The translations under genes were made by a program, and so were the position numbers. Of a stretch of 49,508 bases of DNA, positions 26,616 to 37,494 are shown piece by piece. The notes below the pieces were generated by a model, which was given only the letters and a program-made list of their open reading frames with translations, had not been told where the DNA came from and did no database searches. Origin of the DNA: Parendozoicomonas sp. Alg238-R29 (GTDB lineage Bacteria; Pseudomonadota; Gammaproteobacteria; Pseudomonadales; Endozoicomonadaceae); the NCBI RefSeq assembly GCF_947331445.1, contig NZ_CAMZOG010000027.1, forward strand, positions 1 to 49,508, read 5' to 3'. Every line of letters starts with the position of its first letter. Positions within the stretch are counted from its first letter, which is position 1.

Positions 26616-26780
26616 TCAGTGATACAAGGGAGAATCATCGCTGCAAACAATCTGGTTGATACATTCGTCAATCATTTCAGTGGTGATAGGCAACTCTGAA
26701 CCATCTTCGGTAATGAGAGCTGCACCAAACATTGGATCGGCGGTGCCGGCAATTTCCTGTAACGTTTTCAGTGATTCCAT
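26616..26780 (-). CDS. Small acidic protein, PA1571-like
   Basis: This is a 54-residue frame with an AAGGGG ribosome site 6 bp before its ATG. The core MFGAALITEDGSELPITTEMIDECINQI resembles the small PA1571-type proteins of pseudomonads and relatives, which share a G-x-x-I-x-x-x-G-x-E-x-PIT-x-x-MI pattern. That likeness is from memory and moderate. The protein is acidic, with no membrane segment. It is convergent with nap operon 2 and ends just past the operon's hairpin. Function unknown. Confidence 0.6.
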   Translation of the reverse strand: MESLKTLQEIAGTADPMFGAALITEDGSELPITTEMIDECINQIVCSDDSPLYH

Positions 26781-27008
26781 CGTAATCCCCTTTCTCTATT
26801 TACAGCCAGCTTTGTTAAATCGCAGTTTCTGGTCTGTCAGTTCACTGTAATAACTATTACTCCACGGTTGTAGCAGTGTTTTGTAACAGAATGCTGGCTT
26901 TTGTGGTTAAGCAAGTCGCCAGCCAAAAGTCAGTATTTACTCACAGCTAGACCCTTATAATTTCTATAAGTTTCTGTAAAAAGACATCCATTACATCTTA
27001 TGGACAGA

Positions 27009-27030
27009 GATCTATACTCAGCTATAGATC
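27009..27030 (+). promoter_or_regulatory. Inverted repeat before small Pro/Ser-rich gene
   Basis: GATCTATA-CTCAGC-TATAGATC is a perfect 8-bp inverted repeat ending 3 bp before the ribosome site of the 27045 gene. It could be an operator or an RNA hairpin limiting translation. Confidence 0.4.
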
Positions 27031-27044
27031 ACAGGGAGTGTGTT

Positions 27045-27257
27045 ATGCCAGTCAGACCACCTTCAAACTCCAGTACACCGACGCCTAGCCCATTGCCTCC
27101 TGAAAAGAGTTCTTCTAACTCCTGTAAGGGTCATCTTGTTGCGACAGTCAGCAACCATGATATTTATCTGGAAATGTTGCAGCCAATCATGGGAGACAGG
27201 AAACTGGTATTAGATACCCTCAAGGAATTTCTGAATATTCCTCAAAGTGGTAATTGA
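27045..27257 (+). CDS. Small hypothetical protein
   Basis: The product has 70 residues from the ATG at 27045, chosen because AGGGAG lies 6 bp before it; a start at 27000 has no such site. Residues 1-30 are Pro/Ser/Thr-rich (SSTPTPSPLPPEKSSS). The rest is a short folded-looking part (LVATVSNHDIYLEMLQPIMGDR and LVLDTLKEFLNI). I recognise no family. The gene has its own upstream inverted repeat and ends at a terminator shared with convergent mreB. The Pro/Ser-rich start resembles those of the orphan proteins elsewhere in the window. Confidence 0.55.
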   Translation: MPVRPPSNSSTPTPSPLPPEKSSSNSCKGHLVATVSNHDIYLEMLQPIMGDRKLVLDTLKEFLNIPQSGN

Positions 27258-27277
27258 AAGCGGTGGAAGATAAAACG

Positions 27278-27307
27278 CTCAGGCCAGCAAAAAGTCACTG
27301 GCCTGAG
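27278..27307. terminator. Bidirectional terminator between small gene and mreB
   Basis: CTCAGGCCAG (27278-27287) and CTGGCCTGAG (27298-27307) form a perfect 10-bp stem with a 10-base loop between two convergent genes. mreB ends 8 bp away, so the element should end mreB transcription. Confidence 0.7.
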
Positions 27308-27315
27308 GGGCAAGG

Positions 27316-28859
<1,544 letters not shown>

Positions 28860-29147
28860 ATGGCGATCGACCGCTCCACCGTAGAGAGCGTCGCTCACCT
28901 TGCCCGGCTGTCTATCAGCGAGGATGAGGTCAGACAGACAACCGAACAAATCACGGCCATTATGGGCCTGATTGATGAAATGCAGGCTGTCGACACTAAT
29001 GGCATTGATCCACTTGCCCATCCCCTTGATGCGGTACAGCGGCTAAGAGCAGACGAAGTTACTGAATCTAATCAGCGCGAAAAGCTGCAGAACAATGCAC
29101 CAGCCACTGAAGATGGCCTGTTCCTCGTTCCCAAAGTGATTGAGTAA
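28860..29147 (+). CDS. gatC: Asp-tRNA(Asn)/Glu-tRNA(Gln) amidotransferase subunit C
   Basis: This is a 95-residue subunit that stabilises GatA and bridges it to GatB. It has the family pattern: [16 protein letters not shown] at the start, [22 protein letters not shown] in the middle, RADEV, and a [11 protein letters not shown]-terminus. GGAGAA precedes the ATG. It is the first gene of gatCAB, whose product converts misacylated Glu-tRNA(Gln) and/or Asp-tRNA(Asn) to the correct amide in the cytoplasm. A tRNA-Gln gene lies at the far end of this window. Confidence 0.95.
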   Translation: MAIDRSTVESVAHLARLSISEDEVRQTTEQITAIMGLIDEMQAVDTNGIDPLAHPLDAVQRLRADEVTESNQREKLQNNAPATEDGLFLVPKVIE

Positions 29148-29209
29148 CAGCTTTTACCGGCTCTACCCACATCCGTCCTGCCGCCATACTGACTCACAGA
29201 TTACACACT

Positions 29210-30676
29210 ATGCCAAACACAAGCGTGTACGAAAAAAGCCTTGCAGAGCTTTCCCGGTCGCTGAAAGCCGGTGAAGTGTCCAGTGTTGAACTGACACAAA
29301 GTTATCTCGATCGTATCAATACCTTTGATAATGACCTGAATGCCTTTATTACCGTGTGCCCTGATCTGGCACTGGAACAGGCCAAAGCCGCAGACGAGAG
29401 AATAGTCGCAGGTCAGGCTACTCCGCTAACCGGTATTCCTCTGGCCCATAAAGATATCTTCTGCACAGAAGGCATTAAAACCAGCTGCGGTTCTAAAATG
29501 CTGGATAACTTTATTGCCCCTTACGAGTCCACAGTAACAGCCAACTTTAAAGCGGCTGGTACGGTCAATCTGGGCAAGCTGAACATGGACGAGTTTGCCA
29601 TGGGCGGCTCTAATGAAAACAGCTTTTATGGCCCGGTTAAAAACCCTTGGAATCGTGACATGATTCCAGGCGGTTCTTCCGGTGGTTCTGCCACAGCTGT
29701 TGCCGCTCGCTTAGCCGCTGCCGCTACCGGTACTGATACTGGTGGCTCTATCCGCCAGCCTGCCAGTATGTGTGGCATTACCGGCCTGAAGCCAACTTAT
29801 GGTCGCGTATCCCGCTGGGGCATGATCGCCTTTGCCTCCAGTCTGGACCAGGCCGGCCCAATGGCGCGCAGCGCTGAAGATGCCGCCATGATGCTGAATA
29901 TTATGGCTGGCTTTGATCCCAAAGATTCCACCTGCATGGATCGTGCAGTACCGGATTACACCGCAACACTGAACGAGCCACTGAAAGGTCTGCGCATTGG
30001 CCTGCCAAAAGAGTACTTTGCCGAAGGTTTGGACAGCCGGGTTGAACAGGTTGTTCGTGACGCTATAGCAGAGTACAAAAAGCTGGGGGCAACAGTTAAG
30101 GAAATCAGCCTGCCACAAACTCACCACTGTGTAGCAGCTTACTACGTGATTGCCCCCGCTGAAGCTTCCGCCAACCTGTCTCGCTTTGACGGTGTTCGCT
30201 TTGGCCACCGCTGTGAAGATCCAACCGACCTGGAAGATCTCTACAAGCGCAGCCGTGGCGAAGGGTTTGGCAGCGAGGTAAAAAACCGAATCATGGTAGG
30301 CGCTTACGCTCTGTCAGCCGGTTACTATGATGCTTACTATGCCAAGGCACAGAAACTGCGTCGCATGATCCGGGATGACTTCCTGAAAGCCTTTGAAGAC
30401 GTGGATGTTATTATGGGGCCAACGGCTCCTACTCCAGCTTTCCCCATTGGTTCAAAGGCTGATGATCCTGTTGCCATGTACCTGGGTGATATCTTCACCA
30501 TCTCCACCAACCTTGCAGGCCTGCCTGGCATGAGCGTTCCTGCGGGTATGGTAGATGGCCTCCCCGTGGGTCTACAGATAATTGCTCCTCACTTTGAAGA
30601 AGCACGTCTGCTGAATGTCGGTCACCAGTTCCAACTGGTGACCGACTGGCATCAACAAAAGCCTGAAGCGATTTAA
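29210..30676 (+). CDS. gatA: Aspartyl/glutamyl-tRNA amidotransferase subunit A
   Basis: The product is a 488-residue amidase of the Ser-cisSer-Lys type that releases ammonia from glutamine for tRNA amidation. The catalytic residues are K81 ([10 protein letters not shown]), S156 in GGSSGGSA and S180 in [10 protein letters not shown], matching the family spacing. Length is typical. It follows gatC by 62 bp and precedes gatB by 13 bp. Codon use is even and no defect is seen. Confidence 0.97.
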   Translation: MPNTSVYEKSLAELSRSLKAGEVSSVELTQSYLDRINTFDNDLNAFITVCPDLALEQAKAADERIVAGQATPLTGIPLAHKDIFCTEGIKTSCGSKMLDNFIAPYESTVTANFKAAGTVNLGKLNMDEFAMGGSNENSFYGPVKNPWNRDMIPGGSSGGSATAVAARLAAAATGTDTGGSIRQPASMCGITGLKPTYGRVSRWGMIAFASSLDQAGPMARSAEDAAMMLNIMAGFDPKDSTCMDRAVPDYTATLNEPLKGLRIGLPKEYFAEGLDSRVEQVVRDAIAEYKKLGATVKEISLPQTHHCVAAYYVIAPAEASANLSRFDGVRFGHRCEDPTDLEDLYKRSRGEGFGSEVKNRIMVGAYALSAGYYDAYYAKAQKLRRMIRDDFLKAFEDVDVIMGPTAPTPAFPIGSKADDPVAMYLGDIFTISTNLAGLPGMSVPAGMVDGLPVGLQIIAPHFEEARLLNVGHQFQLVTDWHQQKPEAI

Positions 30677-30689
30677 GGGGAGTATAACG

Positions 30690-32135
30690 ATGCAATGGGA
30701 AGCCGTGATCGGGCTGGAAATTCATGTACAGCTCGCAACCAAAACCAAAATTTTCTCCGGAGCTTCAACAGCCTTTGGCGCTGAAGCCAACACCCAGGCT
30801 TGTGCCGTTGATCTTGGCTTACCCGGCACTCTGCCAGTGGTCAACGACGAAGCTATTAATATGGCGCTTAAATTTGGTCTGGGCATTGATGCTGAAATCA
30901 ATAAGATTAACGTGTTTGAGCGTAAAAACTACTTCTACCCAGACCTGCCAAAAGGCTACCAGACCACACAACTGGAAAAGCCAATTGTTGGCGCAGGCCA
31001 TGTAGATATCCCTCAAGAAGATGGCACTCTACACCGGGTACGCATCCACCACGCCCATCTGGAAGAAGATGCTGGTAAAAGCCTGCACGAAGACTTTCAC
31101 GGCATGAGTGGTATCGACCTGAACCGTGCTGGCACGCCGCTGATAGAAATCGTAACGGAACCCGATATGCGCAACGCCAAACAGGCCGTTGCCTTTGCCC
31201 GCAAGCTACACGCCATTGTGACCACTCTCGGTATCTGTGATGGGGAAATGGCTCAGGGTTCCATGCGTTTCGACGTAAACGTCTCCGTTCGCCCCATGGG
31301 GCAGGAGGAGCTTGGCACCCGTACCGAAACCAAAAACCTGAACTCTTTCAAGTTTATGGAACGGGCTATCAATAAAGAGATTGAGCGCCAGATCGAACTC
31401 ATAGAAGACGGTGGCACAGTTATTCAGGAAACCCGCCTCTATAACGGTGATACTGATGTGGCTCGTTCCATGCGTAGCAAAGAAGAGGCGAACGACTATC
31501 GTTACTTCCCTTGCCCTGATCTTCTGCCCGTTGTGATAGAAGACAGTCGTCTAGAGAAGCTGCGTGCAGACATGCCGGAAATGCCGGAAGCCCGTAAGGC
31601 ACGCTTTATCAGCGATCTGGGCCTTGGGGATTACGATGCGGAAGTTCTCTCTGGTGAAGTCACAACAGCCAATTACTTTGAAGCGTCAGCGAAAGCTGGT
31701 GGTGACGCCAAGCTGGCTGCTAACTGGGTCATGGGTGAATTGGCAAAAACCCTGAACCAGAATGATCTGGAAATCAAAGATTCCCCAGTGTCTGCAGAGG
31801 TTCTTGGTGGCTTGATTGCCCGCATTAAGGACAACACTATTTCCGGCAAGATCGCCAAGCAGGTGTTCGAAGCCTTGTGGAAAGGTGAAGGGTCAACCGC
31901 TGATGAAATCATAGAAAAGAAAGGTCTGAAACAGGTAACTGACACCGGCGCAATTGAAGCCATTATCGATGAAGTTCTGGCCAATAATCCTGCGCAGGTT
32001 GAACAGTACAAAGCTGCTGATGAAGCCAAGCGTGGCAAGATGGTTGGATTCTTTGTTGGCCAAACCATGAAAGCGTCTAAGGGTAAAGCCAACCCTGGCA
32101 TGGTTAACCAGTTGCTGAAGAAGAAACTGGGATAA
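30690..32135 (+). CDS. gatB: Aspartyl/glutamyl-tRNA amidotransferase subunit B
   Basis: This 481-residue subunit binds the tRNA, activates the misacylated amino acid with ATP and receives ammonia from GatA. Family features include [13 protein letters not shown] at the start, the [11 protein letters not shown] motif, [26 protein letters not shown] and [10 protein letters not shown]. The C-terminal YqeY-like tail domain ends [21 protein letters not shown] precedes the start. A hairpin follows the stop. Confidence 0.97.
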   Translation: MQWEAVIGLEIHVQLATKTKIFSGASTAFGAEANTQACAVDLGLPGTLPVVNDEAINMALKFGLGIDAEINKINVFERKNYFYPDLPKGYQTTQLEKPIVGAGHVDIPQEDGTLHRVRIHHAHLEEDAGKSLHEDFHGMSGIDLNRAGTPLIEIVTEPDMRNAKQAVAFARKLHAIVTTLGICDGEMAQGSMRFDVNVSVRPMGQEELGTRTETKNLNSFKFMERAINKEIERQIELIEDGGTVIQETRLYNGDTDVARSMRSKEEANDYRYFPCPDLLPVVIEDSRLEKLRADMPEMPEARKARFISDLGLGDYDAEVLSGEVTTANYFEASAKAGGDAKLAANWVMGELAKTLNQNDLEIKDSPVSAEVLGGLIARIKDNTISGKIAKQVFEALWKGEGSTADEIIEKKGLKQVTDTGAIEAIIDEVLANNPAQVEQYKAADEAKRGKMVGFFVGQTMKASKGKANPGMVNQLLKKKLG

Positions 32136-32146
32136 CTTATGCGCGA

Positions 32147-32186
32147 AATGTTTGGAAAGTCAGATCCTGCTGACTCTCCAAACATT
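32147..32186. terminator. Terminator after gatCAB
   Basis: The 17-bp arms (32147-32163 and 32170-32186) pair with one mismatch around a 6-base loop, starting 11 bp after the gatB stop, with a CCTTCCTT tail. The element lies between convergent gatB and the dehydrogenase gene, so it probably acts in both directions. Confidence 0.7.
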
Positions 32187-32209
32187 CCTTCCTTGCAACC
32201 CTGACAGGT

Positions 32210-33124
32210 TCAACCGAAAAACTTCACTTCCGTCAGTTTTTCCGAAACATCCCACATGTTTGCAGCAATACTATGATCTTGTGCTCTCTTGTTGCGTTTC
32301 ACTTTTACCGGAAAACCGTTCAGCTGGGTAAGACCTTTTGGCCCATAGAAGTCATCATTGTGCACATCTGCATCGCAGGCGGCTCGTAATGTTGGCAACG
32401 CTCCTTTCCAAGGCTTCATCGCAAACATTTTATTGAAGTGCCTTGAAGCATTGGTTCGCTGCAACTCAGTCTCTGTCCAACCAGGATGCGCACCTGCAAC
32501 CAAAGGGGCACCAGGCCGATCTTTCAGGCGACGAACAAGCTCACTCATGAAATAAAGATTGGCCAGTTTGCTATCCCCATAAGAGTTCATCGGATTATAG
32601 GAACGTATTTCCCAAGCCAGATCATCAAAATCAATGTTGCCAAAATTATGGGCAATACTGCTCACCACAATTAAGCGGCTGTTTTCGGTTTTAATCAGTA
32701 AGTCCATTAGCAGCCCAGACAGAGCAAAATGCCCTAAATGATTGGTGCCCATCTGTAACTCAAAACCATCAGCGGTTTTGCTGTAAGGAGGTGTCATTAC
32801 CCCTGCATTATTAATGAGAATGTCCAACCGCTGATACAGTGATTTAAACTCTTCTGCGAACATACGCACCGAAGACAGATCCGCCAGATCAAGAAGCAAC
32901 AGCTTGACCTTTGCCCCAGGGTTTTCGTCTTTAATACGCTTTACTGCTGCCGCCCCTTTCTCTGGATTACGAACAGCGACAATAACCTCAGCATTTTTCT
33001 CAGCAATAACACGCGCTGTTTCTAACCCGATACCACTACTGGAACCGGTAACAATAACAACCTTTCCTGATAAATCCTGAATACTGTCGCTGGTCCAGCT
33101 GTTCTGGCAAACGGAATGAGTCAT
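32210..33124 (-). CDS. Short-chain dehydrogenase/reductase
   Basis: This is a 304-residue NAD(P)-dependent oxidoreductase of the classical SDR fold. The cofactor motif is TGSSSGIG (residues 26-33), NNAGVM follows, and the catalytic set includes a Ser in VVSSIAHN and YGDSK (Y-x3-K). The overall pattern (SGKVVIVTG, GTNHLGHFAL) resembles retinol dehydrogenase/WWOX-type SDRs. The ATG at 33124 with CAGGAGAT is chosen; a longer frame would overlap the preceding gene. It lies 41 bp after the metallo-hydrolase lipoprotein gene and is probably co-transcribed with it under the TetR regulator. Substrate unknown, possibly a lipid-derived carbonyl. Confidence 0.88.
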   Translation of the reverse strand: MTHSVCQNSWTSDSIQDLSGKVVIVTGSSSGIGLETARVIAEKNAEVIVAVRNPEKGAAAVKRIKDENPGAKVKLLLLDLADLSSVRMFAEEFKSLYQRLDILINNAGVMTPPYSKTADGFELQMGTNHLGHFALSGLLMDLLIKTENSRLIVVSSIAHNFGNIDFDDLAWEIRSYNPMNSYGDSKLANLYFMSELVRRLKDRPGAPLVAGAHPGWTETELQRTNASRHFNKMFAMKPWKGALPTLRAACDADVHNDDFYGPKGLTQLNGFPVKVKRNKRAQDHSIAANMWDVSEKLTEVKFFG

Positions 33125-33165
33125 GGAAATATCTCCTGAATAATTATTAGAAATAATGATTTTTA

Positions 33166-34275
33166 CTACTGGGCTGAATTTCTCTTCCACCAACTTTCCA
33201 TTGGCCTATTTAATGTTTGGGAATAAGAAATGGTTTCCCCAATAACAGGCAGCAGGGTCTGAATATTTTCCTGCTGCGCCAGAGCCGTAATTCTTTCCAT
33301 AGGGTCAAACCAGGCATGATTTGATAGATCGAATGTACCGTTATGAATAGGAACTAACACTTTACCCTGCACATCTTTGAACGCTTGCAAAGTGTCTTCT
33401 GGCATCATGTGAATATCACGCCACAGGCGATTGTACGCACCACATTCCATAAATGCGTAATCAAAAGGTCCATAGCGTTCACCAATCTCTTTGAAACCAG
33501 CAAAGTAGCCAGTGTCACCACTAAAGTAGAGCGAGTGATCTTTCGTTCTAATAACCCAGGAGCTCCAGAGAGTTTTATCTGAATCCAGTAATCCTCGACC
33601 CGAGAAATGCTGTGCGGGAGTGGATACCAACTCGATATCGCCAAACTGTTTTGTCTGCCACCAGTCCAGTTCAATGATTTTACTCTCATCAACACCCCAC
33701 TCTCGCAACTGGCTCCTAATACCCAGTGGAACGATAAAGTGATTCACAGAATCCTTAAGAATTTGAATACTTCCGTAATCCAGGTGGTCATAGTGATTAT
33801 GGGAAATAAGCACCCCTTCAATATCCGGCAACTGTTCGATATCAACAGGCACTTCATGAAAACGTTTTGGGCCAGCCCACTGGACTGGAGACGCACGCTT
33901 GCTGAACACCGGATCTGTCAGCCAGTTCTTACCTCCCAACTGAATAAGAAGAGTTGAGTGCCCTAACCTGGCAAAACGGGGGCTTTGATTTTCACTCACC
34001 TCAAACGCAGAAATGTTTAACGGTTGGATAGCAACACCATCTGCAGGAGTAGTTTCCGGGTGTTTGTTAAAGAGAACCTCCCTTGTGGCTCCCCATAGTT
34101 TTCCGAAACTGAATTGGTTGGTAGATACCTGGTTACGAAACTTGCCCGCCTCTTGTGAAAACTGAGGTGACTGTTCAAAGCGGTCGTTTTCTCTGCCAGA
34201 GAAGCCCGTAAACTTTGCACATCCAACCATAAAAACTCCTGCAAACAGCCAAATCGATATTTTCTTTTTATTCAT
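33166..34275 (-). CDS. Metallo-beta-lactamase-fold hydrolase lipoprotein, NAPE-PLD/UlaG-like
   Basis: The product has 369 residues from the ATG at 34275; a TTG three codons earlier is less likely. A lipoprotein signal ends at MVGC (C19, slightly non-canonical lipobox), so it is probably anchored in the envelope. The metal motif is SHNHYDHLD (H159, H161, D163, H164), with further ligands expected in QHFSGRG, FSGDTGYF and PIHNGTF. TDPVFSKRASPVQWAGPKRF is typical of N-acylphosphatidylethanolamine phospholipase D-like members. Lipid or lipid-like substrates are plausible. It stands between a TetR gene and an SDR gene, with a 17-bp operator-like repeat in its promoter. Confidence 0.85.
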   Translation of the reverse strand: MNKKKISIWLFAGVFMVGCAKFTGFSGRENDRFEQSPQFSQEAGKFRNQVSTNQFSFGKLWGATREVLFNKHPETTPADGVAIQPLNISAFEVSENQSPRFARLGHSTLLIQLGGKNWLTDPVFSKRASPVQWAGPKRFHEVPVDIEQLPDIEGVLISHNHYDHLDYGSIQILKDSVNHFIVPLGIRSQLREWGVDESKIIELDWWQTKQFGDIELVSTPAQHFSGRGLLDSDKTLWSSWVIRTKDHSLYFSGDTGYFAGFKEIGERYGPFDYAFMECGAYNRLWRDIHMMPEDTLQAFKDVQGKVLVPIHNGTFDLSNHAWFDPMERITALAQQENIQTLLPVIGETISYSQTLNRPMESWWKRNSAQ

Positions 34276-34292
34276 AGTTACCAACCCGATGA

Positions 34293-34309
34293 CCGACTAA
34301 TCAGTCTAT
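34293..34309. promoter_or_regulatory. TetR operator-like repeat, copy 1
   Basis: CCGACTAATCAGTCTAT stands 17 bp before the lipoprotein gene's ATG and is identical to the copy before the TetR gene. Its core GACTAATCAGTC is nearly palindromic (10 of 12 bases). On the minus strand it overlaps a TATAGA-like -10, so binding would block transcription. Confidence 0.7.
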
Positions 34310-34326
34310 AACTTGCTAAAATTTTT

Positions 34327-34890
34327 TTATTTTTTTGCGATGCTGTTCCAGAAATACTGTAGAAGTGCAGTTCTGAAGTTCTGGTCTTGCCAGCAATCAG
34401 GATTATCCAGAACATACCCGGCACTGGTGAACAACTGAGCAGCCAGCTGCCGACTGAGTAGCTCTACAGGCAGTTGATGGAAAACACCTGAGGAAACGCC
34501 TTCTCCAAGGATATTGAGTCCGCCACCAAAGGCTTCATCAATACGTTCCCGGGTACTGGAAGTAATAAACGCAGATTCCCCGAACTGGGCAAGAAAGAGG
34601 AATTTATCCTGACTCTCCAGGGCCCAGTCAATCATCACTGCGAACATAGACAAAATTTGTTCCTTCAATGAACTCCCTTCTTTCAGGTTGCCCATGAGAA
34701 GGTTGCGCATTTCCATCTTAATCTCAAAATAGAGGGCGCTGATCAAGTCCTCCTTGGTTTTGAAATGATGGAAAAGTGTTCCTGTAGCAACCCCGGCAGC
34801 TTTGGAAATAGCTGATGTAGGAGTCTTCTCAAAACCATTCTCCATGAATAACTTCAGGGATGCTTCTAGTATCTGATCTCGCTTTGACAT
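34327..34890 (-). CDS. TetR-family transcriptional regulator
   Basis: This is a 187-residue repressor. The N-terminal helix-turn-helix is classical: RDQILEASLKLFMENGFEKTPTSAISKAAGVATGTLFHHFKTKEDLISALY. The remaining helices form the ligand-binding and dimer part, with no family recognised. The ATG at 34890 is chosen because the helix-turn-helix then starts at the usual place. The gene is followed by the lipoprotein and SDR genes on the same strand. Identical 17-bp near-palindromes lie 20 bp before its start and before the lipoprotein gene, which suggests self-repression and control of the downstream pair. The inducer is unknown. Confidence 0.9.
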   Translation of the reverse strand: MSKRDQILEASLKLFMENGFEKTPTSAISKAAGVATGTLFHHFKTKEDLISALYFEIKMEMRNLLMGNLKEGSSLKEQILSMFAVMIDWALESQDKFLFLAQFGESAFITSSTRERIDEAFGGGLNILGEGVSSGVFHQLPVELLSRQLAAQLFTSAGYVLDNPDCWQDQNFRTALLQYFWNSIAKK

Positions 34891-34909
34891 AACTGCTCGC
34901 CCAAACAAA

Positions 34910-34926
34910 CCGACTAATCAGTCTAT
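34910..34926. promoter_or_regulatory. TetR operator-like repeat, copy 2
   Basis: Exact second copy of CCGACTAATCAGTCTAT, 20 bp upstream of the TetR gene's ATG. On the minus strand it lies immediately after a TATAAAG -10-like element, where a repressor would block initiation. Confidence 0.7.
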
Positions 34927-35040
34927 CTTTATAGGAAAACAAGATCTCTGCAAGCTGTATCTTCCCCTGAAAGAGTTTTCCCGCAGCCTTTCCTTCACCA
35001 TCCAAGCTGATTACCAGCGAATCAGTGGGGATCAATAATA

Positions 35041-35424
35041 ATGGTTACCAACAAACCCAAAGCGGATTTACCAGGTGTTCGCTACACCACTCTCGATAAC
35101 GGATAAAAAGCCTGAATACAGAACGTTGGTGCAAGTTCTATCAAAGTTCTCACCCTGTACAGTGGCTCAGGCTGTACCCATGAGTGTCTTGCAGAAAAGC
35201 TGACGCCCCACGAAATCGAAGTTTATCTCTCCAGCCAGTTTGGCTTCCTGCATTCTGATCACCCTGACAATCCCAGCTTGTGAACGATGAATCGCTTTAT
35301 GGGTGAAATTGATCAGGTTTATGCTGCACTGGGGTTGGAGCAGTGTTATCTGTATAGGCGGCCCTGAGAAGGTTTATGGGCTATTGAGTATTCACTAACT
35401 CGAAGTCAAGACGCTTACTTGTAA
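35041..35424 (+). pseudogene. Single-frame pseudogene with four in-frame stop codons
   Basis: One frame of 128 codons from the ATG at 35041 (GGGGATC upstream) to the TAA at 35422 reads like protein but has TAA at 35104 and TGA at 35113, 35281 and 35365. Protein-like stretches include ADLPGVRYTTLDNG, SSIKVLTLYSGSGCTHE, LTPHEIEVYLSSQFGFLHSD and MNRFMGEIDQVYAALGLEQ. All four stops could have come from CAA or CGA by one C-to-T change, and there is no frameshift, so decay looks recent. I do not recognise the family. It is convergent with the 488-residue orphan gene, 8 bp apart. Confidence 0.55.
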
Positions 35425-35432
35425 AGCTTTAA

Positions 35433-36899
35433 TCAGCTTTCTGAAAACAAGTCGTCACTATCTGTTATTACCAGAGTTGGAGGTCTCCTACTGGCTTCTA
35501 TATTCTTTTTGATCTCAGTCTCAAGAGTGGCAAAGTTTTTCTGGCATGGTTCGATCAGGGCAAATTTTGATGCCAAAGCAACATACCCGGTTGAATCAAA
35601 TTCCCCAGCGCTGGCTACTGGCAAGGCTGCTCCGGTGGTAGGGGGCAAACCTTTCGTTGCAGTAACAAGTTCTTCAAACCTTGACACACACTCTTCACTC
35701 CAGGCTCCAGATTCAAGTAGTAAATTGGCCACATCAACTATTTTCTGACCGCAGGGATTACCTGATTCCCTGTGCGGACATGAGTCAAGGATTATCAAAA
35801 CCCGCTCGAACCTCCTACTCATTTCTGTAAGATCCTGAAATGCTTTAGCATCAACAACAGCCGGAGTGTGAATAACATTCCCCTTTCCTATTTCCACAAC
35901 ATACCCTGCAAGATCACGTTGCCCTTTAGGACAAAACATCTCTAGTTTATCAACCATGGCTAAGTATTTTTTATAAAGTTCAACACAGACAGGTAAACCA
36001 TCAGGACGCCCTTTCACGATCGCGGCTACCTTGCCAAGTCGTTCTGCACAATCAGCAAGAGCTATCAATGTTTCCTTTTCTTCTTCTCTTACTAGCGGTT
36101 TCACCTTCTTCACAACTGCCGCTGATATCGCTGGTATCCAAAGGGCAAACACAGTCCCCGGGATTTCTGAAACCACATTCGCAGGATCTCCTTTATAGTC
36201 CGATCCAAGAATAGAATTCAAAATATACAGCCGAGTGGCCAGTCCACCTTTCATCTCCACCATAAGTCTATGACCGTCGGTTTTGGCATCAGCTTCATCC
36301 GGCATATGCCTGCTCTTGGATTTTTTATGGGGAATGCATTTAGCAATAGCCAACTGAAATTGATTAAGCATATTCTGAAGTTCTTGAGTCGTTTGTTCAC
36401 CTCTTGCACACGACTGACACTCGCACACCAATATCCGGAAAACCTGCGGCAAAAACTCTGTTAAAAAGCCTGTTCCACAGACCGGCCCATCGCTCACCGA
36501 CTGCATAATTCCGGTGCAGTCTTTTTCAAATACGTATAAGGGGCGATGCATCAAGAACGGCACTTTAATATCGGTTTCAGACGTTTTATCCTTCCCTTGG
36601 GCGCTTTTTCCTAACGCAGGCAAATAAACAGCTGATCGGGTTAAGGAATGACCGGTACTCACTGCCCCGCTGCGAAGTCGAGACCTAGGTAACCCTGAAA
36701 GCGCGGATGAAACATCCGCCCCCTTAATAGAAAGTCTTTTCCTAATCTCGGTACTTAAAGCTAGATCAAGCCCCGAAACGGTTCGATTCTTAGATGCAAC
36801 AGCCTTCTGTAACTCCTGAAGCACTGCCTGCTTTTCCTGAGAAAGATCATCTCTGCACAATAAATGTGTTGTTGGTACTTGAAGCCTTTCCATAATCAT
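35433..36899 (-). CDS. Orphan 488-residue protein
   Basis: The start at 36899 is favoured because AAGGG lies 5 bp before it; an ATG at 36893 is also possible. No signal peptide is seen. Features include an Arg/Ser-rich region (LPRSRLRSGAVSTGHSLTRS, about 70-90), Cys pairs (CECQSCARGEQ, about 160-170), a hydrophobic patch (GTVFALWIPAISAAVV, about 255-270), another Cys group (CPHRESGNPCGQ) and an acidic end (TDSDDLFSES). I recognise no domain. It is the sort of lineage-specific protein common in host-associated marine bacteria, but effector status is only a guess. Confidence 0.6.
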   Translation of the reverse strand: MIMERLQVPTTHLLCRDDLSQEKQAVLQELQKAVASKNRTVSGLDLALSTEIRKRLSIKGADVSSALSGLPRSRLRSGAVSTGHSLTRSAVYLPALGKSAQGKDKTSETDIKVPFLMHRPLYVFEKDCTGIMQSVSDGPVCGTGFLTEFLPQVFRILVCECQSCARGEQTTQELQNMLNQFQLAIAKCIPHKKSKSRHMPDEADAKTDGHRLMVEMKGGLATRLYILNSILGSDYKGDPANVVSEIPGTVFALWIPAISAAVVKKVKPLVREEEKETLIALADCAERLGKVAAIVKGRPDGLPVCVELYKKYLAMVDKLEMFCPKGQRDLAGYVVEIGKGNVIHTPAVVDAKAFQDLTEMSRRFERVLIILDSCPHRESGNPCGQKIVDVANLLLESGAWSEECVSRFEELVTATKGLPPTTGAALPVASAGEFDSTGYVALASKFALIEPCQKNFATLETEIKKNIEASRRPPTLVITDSDDLFSES

Positions 36900-36905
36900 T
36901 CCCAC

Positions 36906-37494
36906 CCTTATCTTTTATCTTTAAAACCCTCTAAAACATTACAGACACCACAGTTTTCAAATTACGCCCCTATTCTCAGTTCTGATAACCACCCTGTCAG
37001 ACCTACTTGTACACAAGCTTGCCAGCTATTTTCAAACTCTTAGCCTGACCAGGCATATGTTCCATACCCTTTTCCAATGAGTAATAGCCTGCTTGTTCTC
37101 TCAACTTTGCACCCAGACGAAGATATTCTTATGTGCAACCATTCTTGATTTCTGCTTTGAAAATCACTGCGTACATCGTTTTCACATTCCTTTTCGATTC
37201 AACCGGCAATAACCAGCATACTGATATATCTAGTCAGGTATCACTGGAAAAATCAGACATGGAATAATGAGTCTCAAGACCTGCCAGATTCCGCAAAATC
37301 CACAACGAACAGAGATTTACCACTGCAAAATTGCGAATAGGCATGGAAGGCGGTTTTTCCTAATCATTGATTCAAATCAGTTTTTATAACCTCCGACTCA
37401 GGCATTCTCCACACATCCAGGGCTAAAACATACAACTGCTCTCATGAGAGACAGCTTATGGCACTCTTGTGAGATTCAACTGGGGGACCGCTAA
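36906..37494. other. Long gap before fhs
   Basis: This is a 589-bp stretch with no convincing gene, tRNA or terminator. Its right part is the fhs upstream region, with an FNR-like box at 37367-37380 and a perfect 12-bp palindrome CTCTCATGAGAG (37439-37450). The left part holds the promoter of the orphan gene. Confidence 0.6.
37367..37380. promoter_or_regulatory. FNR/ANR-like box upstream of fhs
   Basis: TTGATTCAAATCAG matches TTGAT-N4-ATCAA at nine of ten defined bases, 115 bp before the fhs start. Control of 10-formyl-tetrahydrofolate synthesis by oxygen would make sense when formate accumulates anaerobically. Inference from motif only. Confidence 0.5.

Noticed and set aside
35041-35424. 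TGA codons read as selenocysteine
   Set aside because: One stop is TAA, the TGA codons do not sit in redox motifs, and no selenocysteine-insertion hairpin was recognised. Nonsense decay is simpler.
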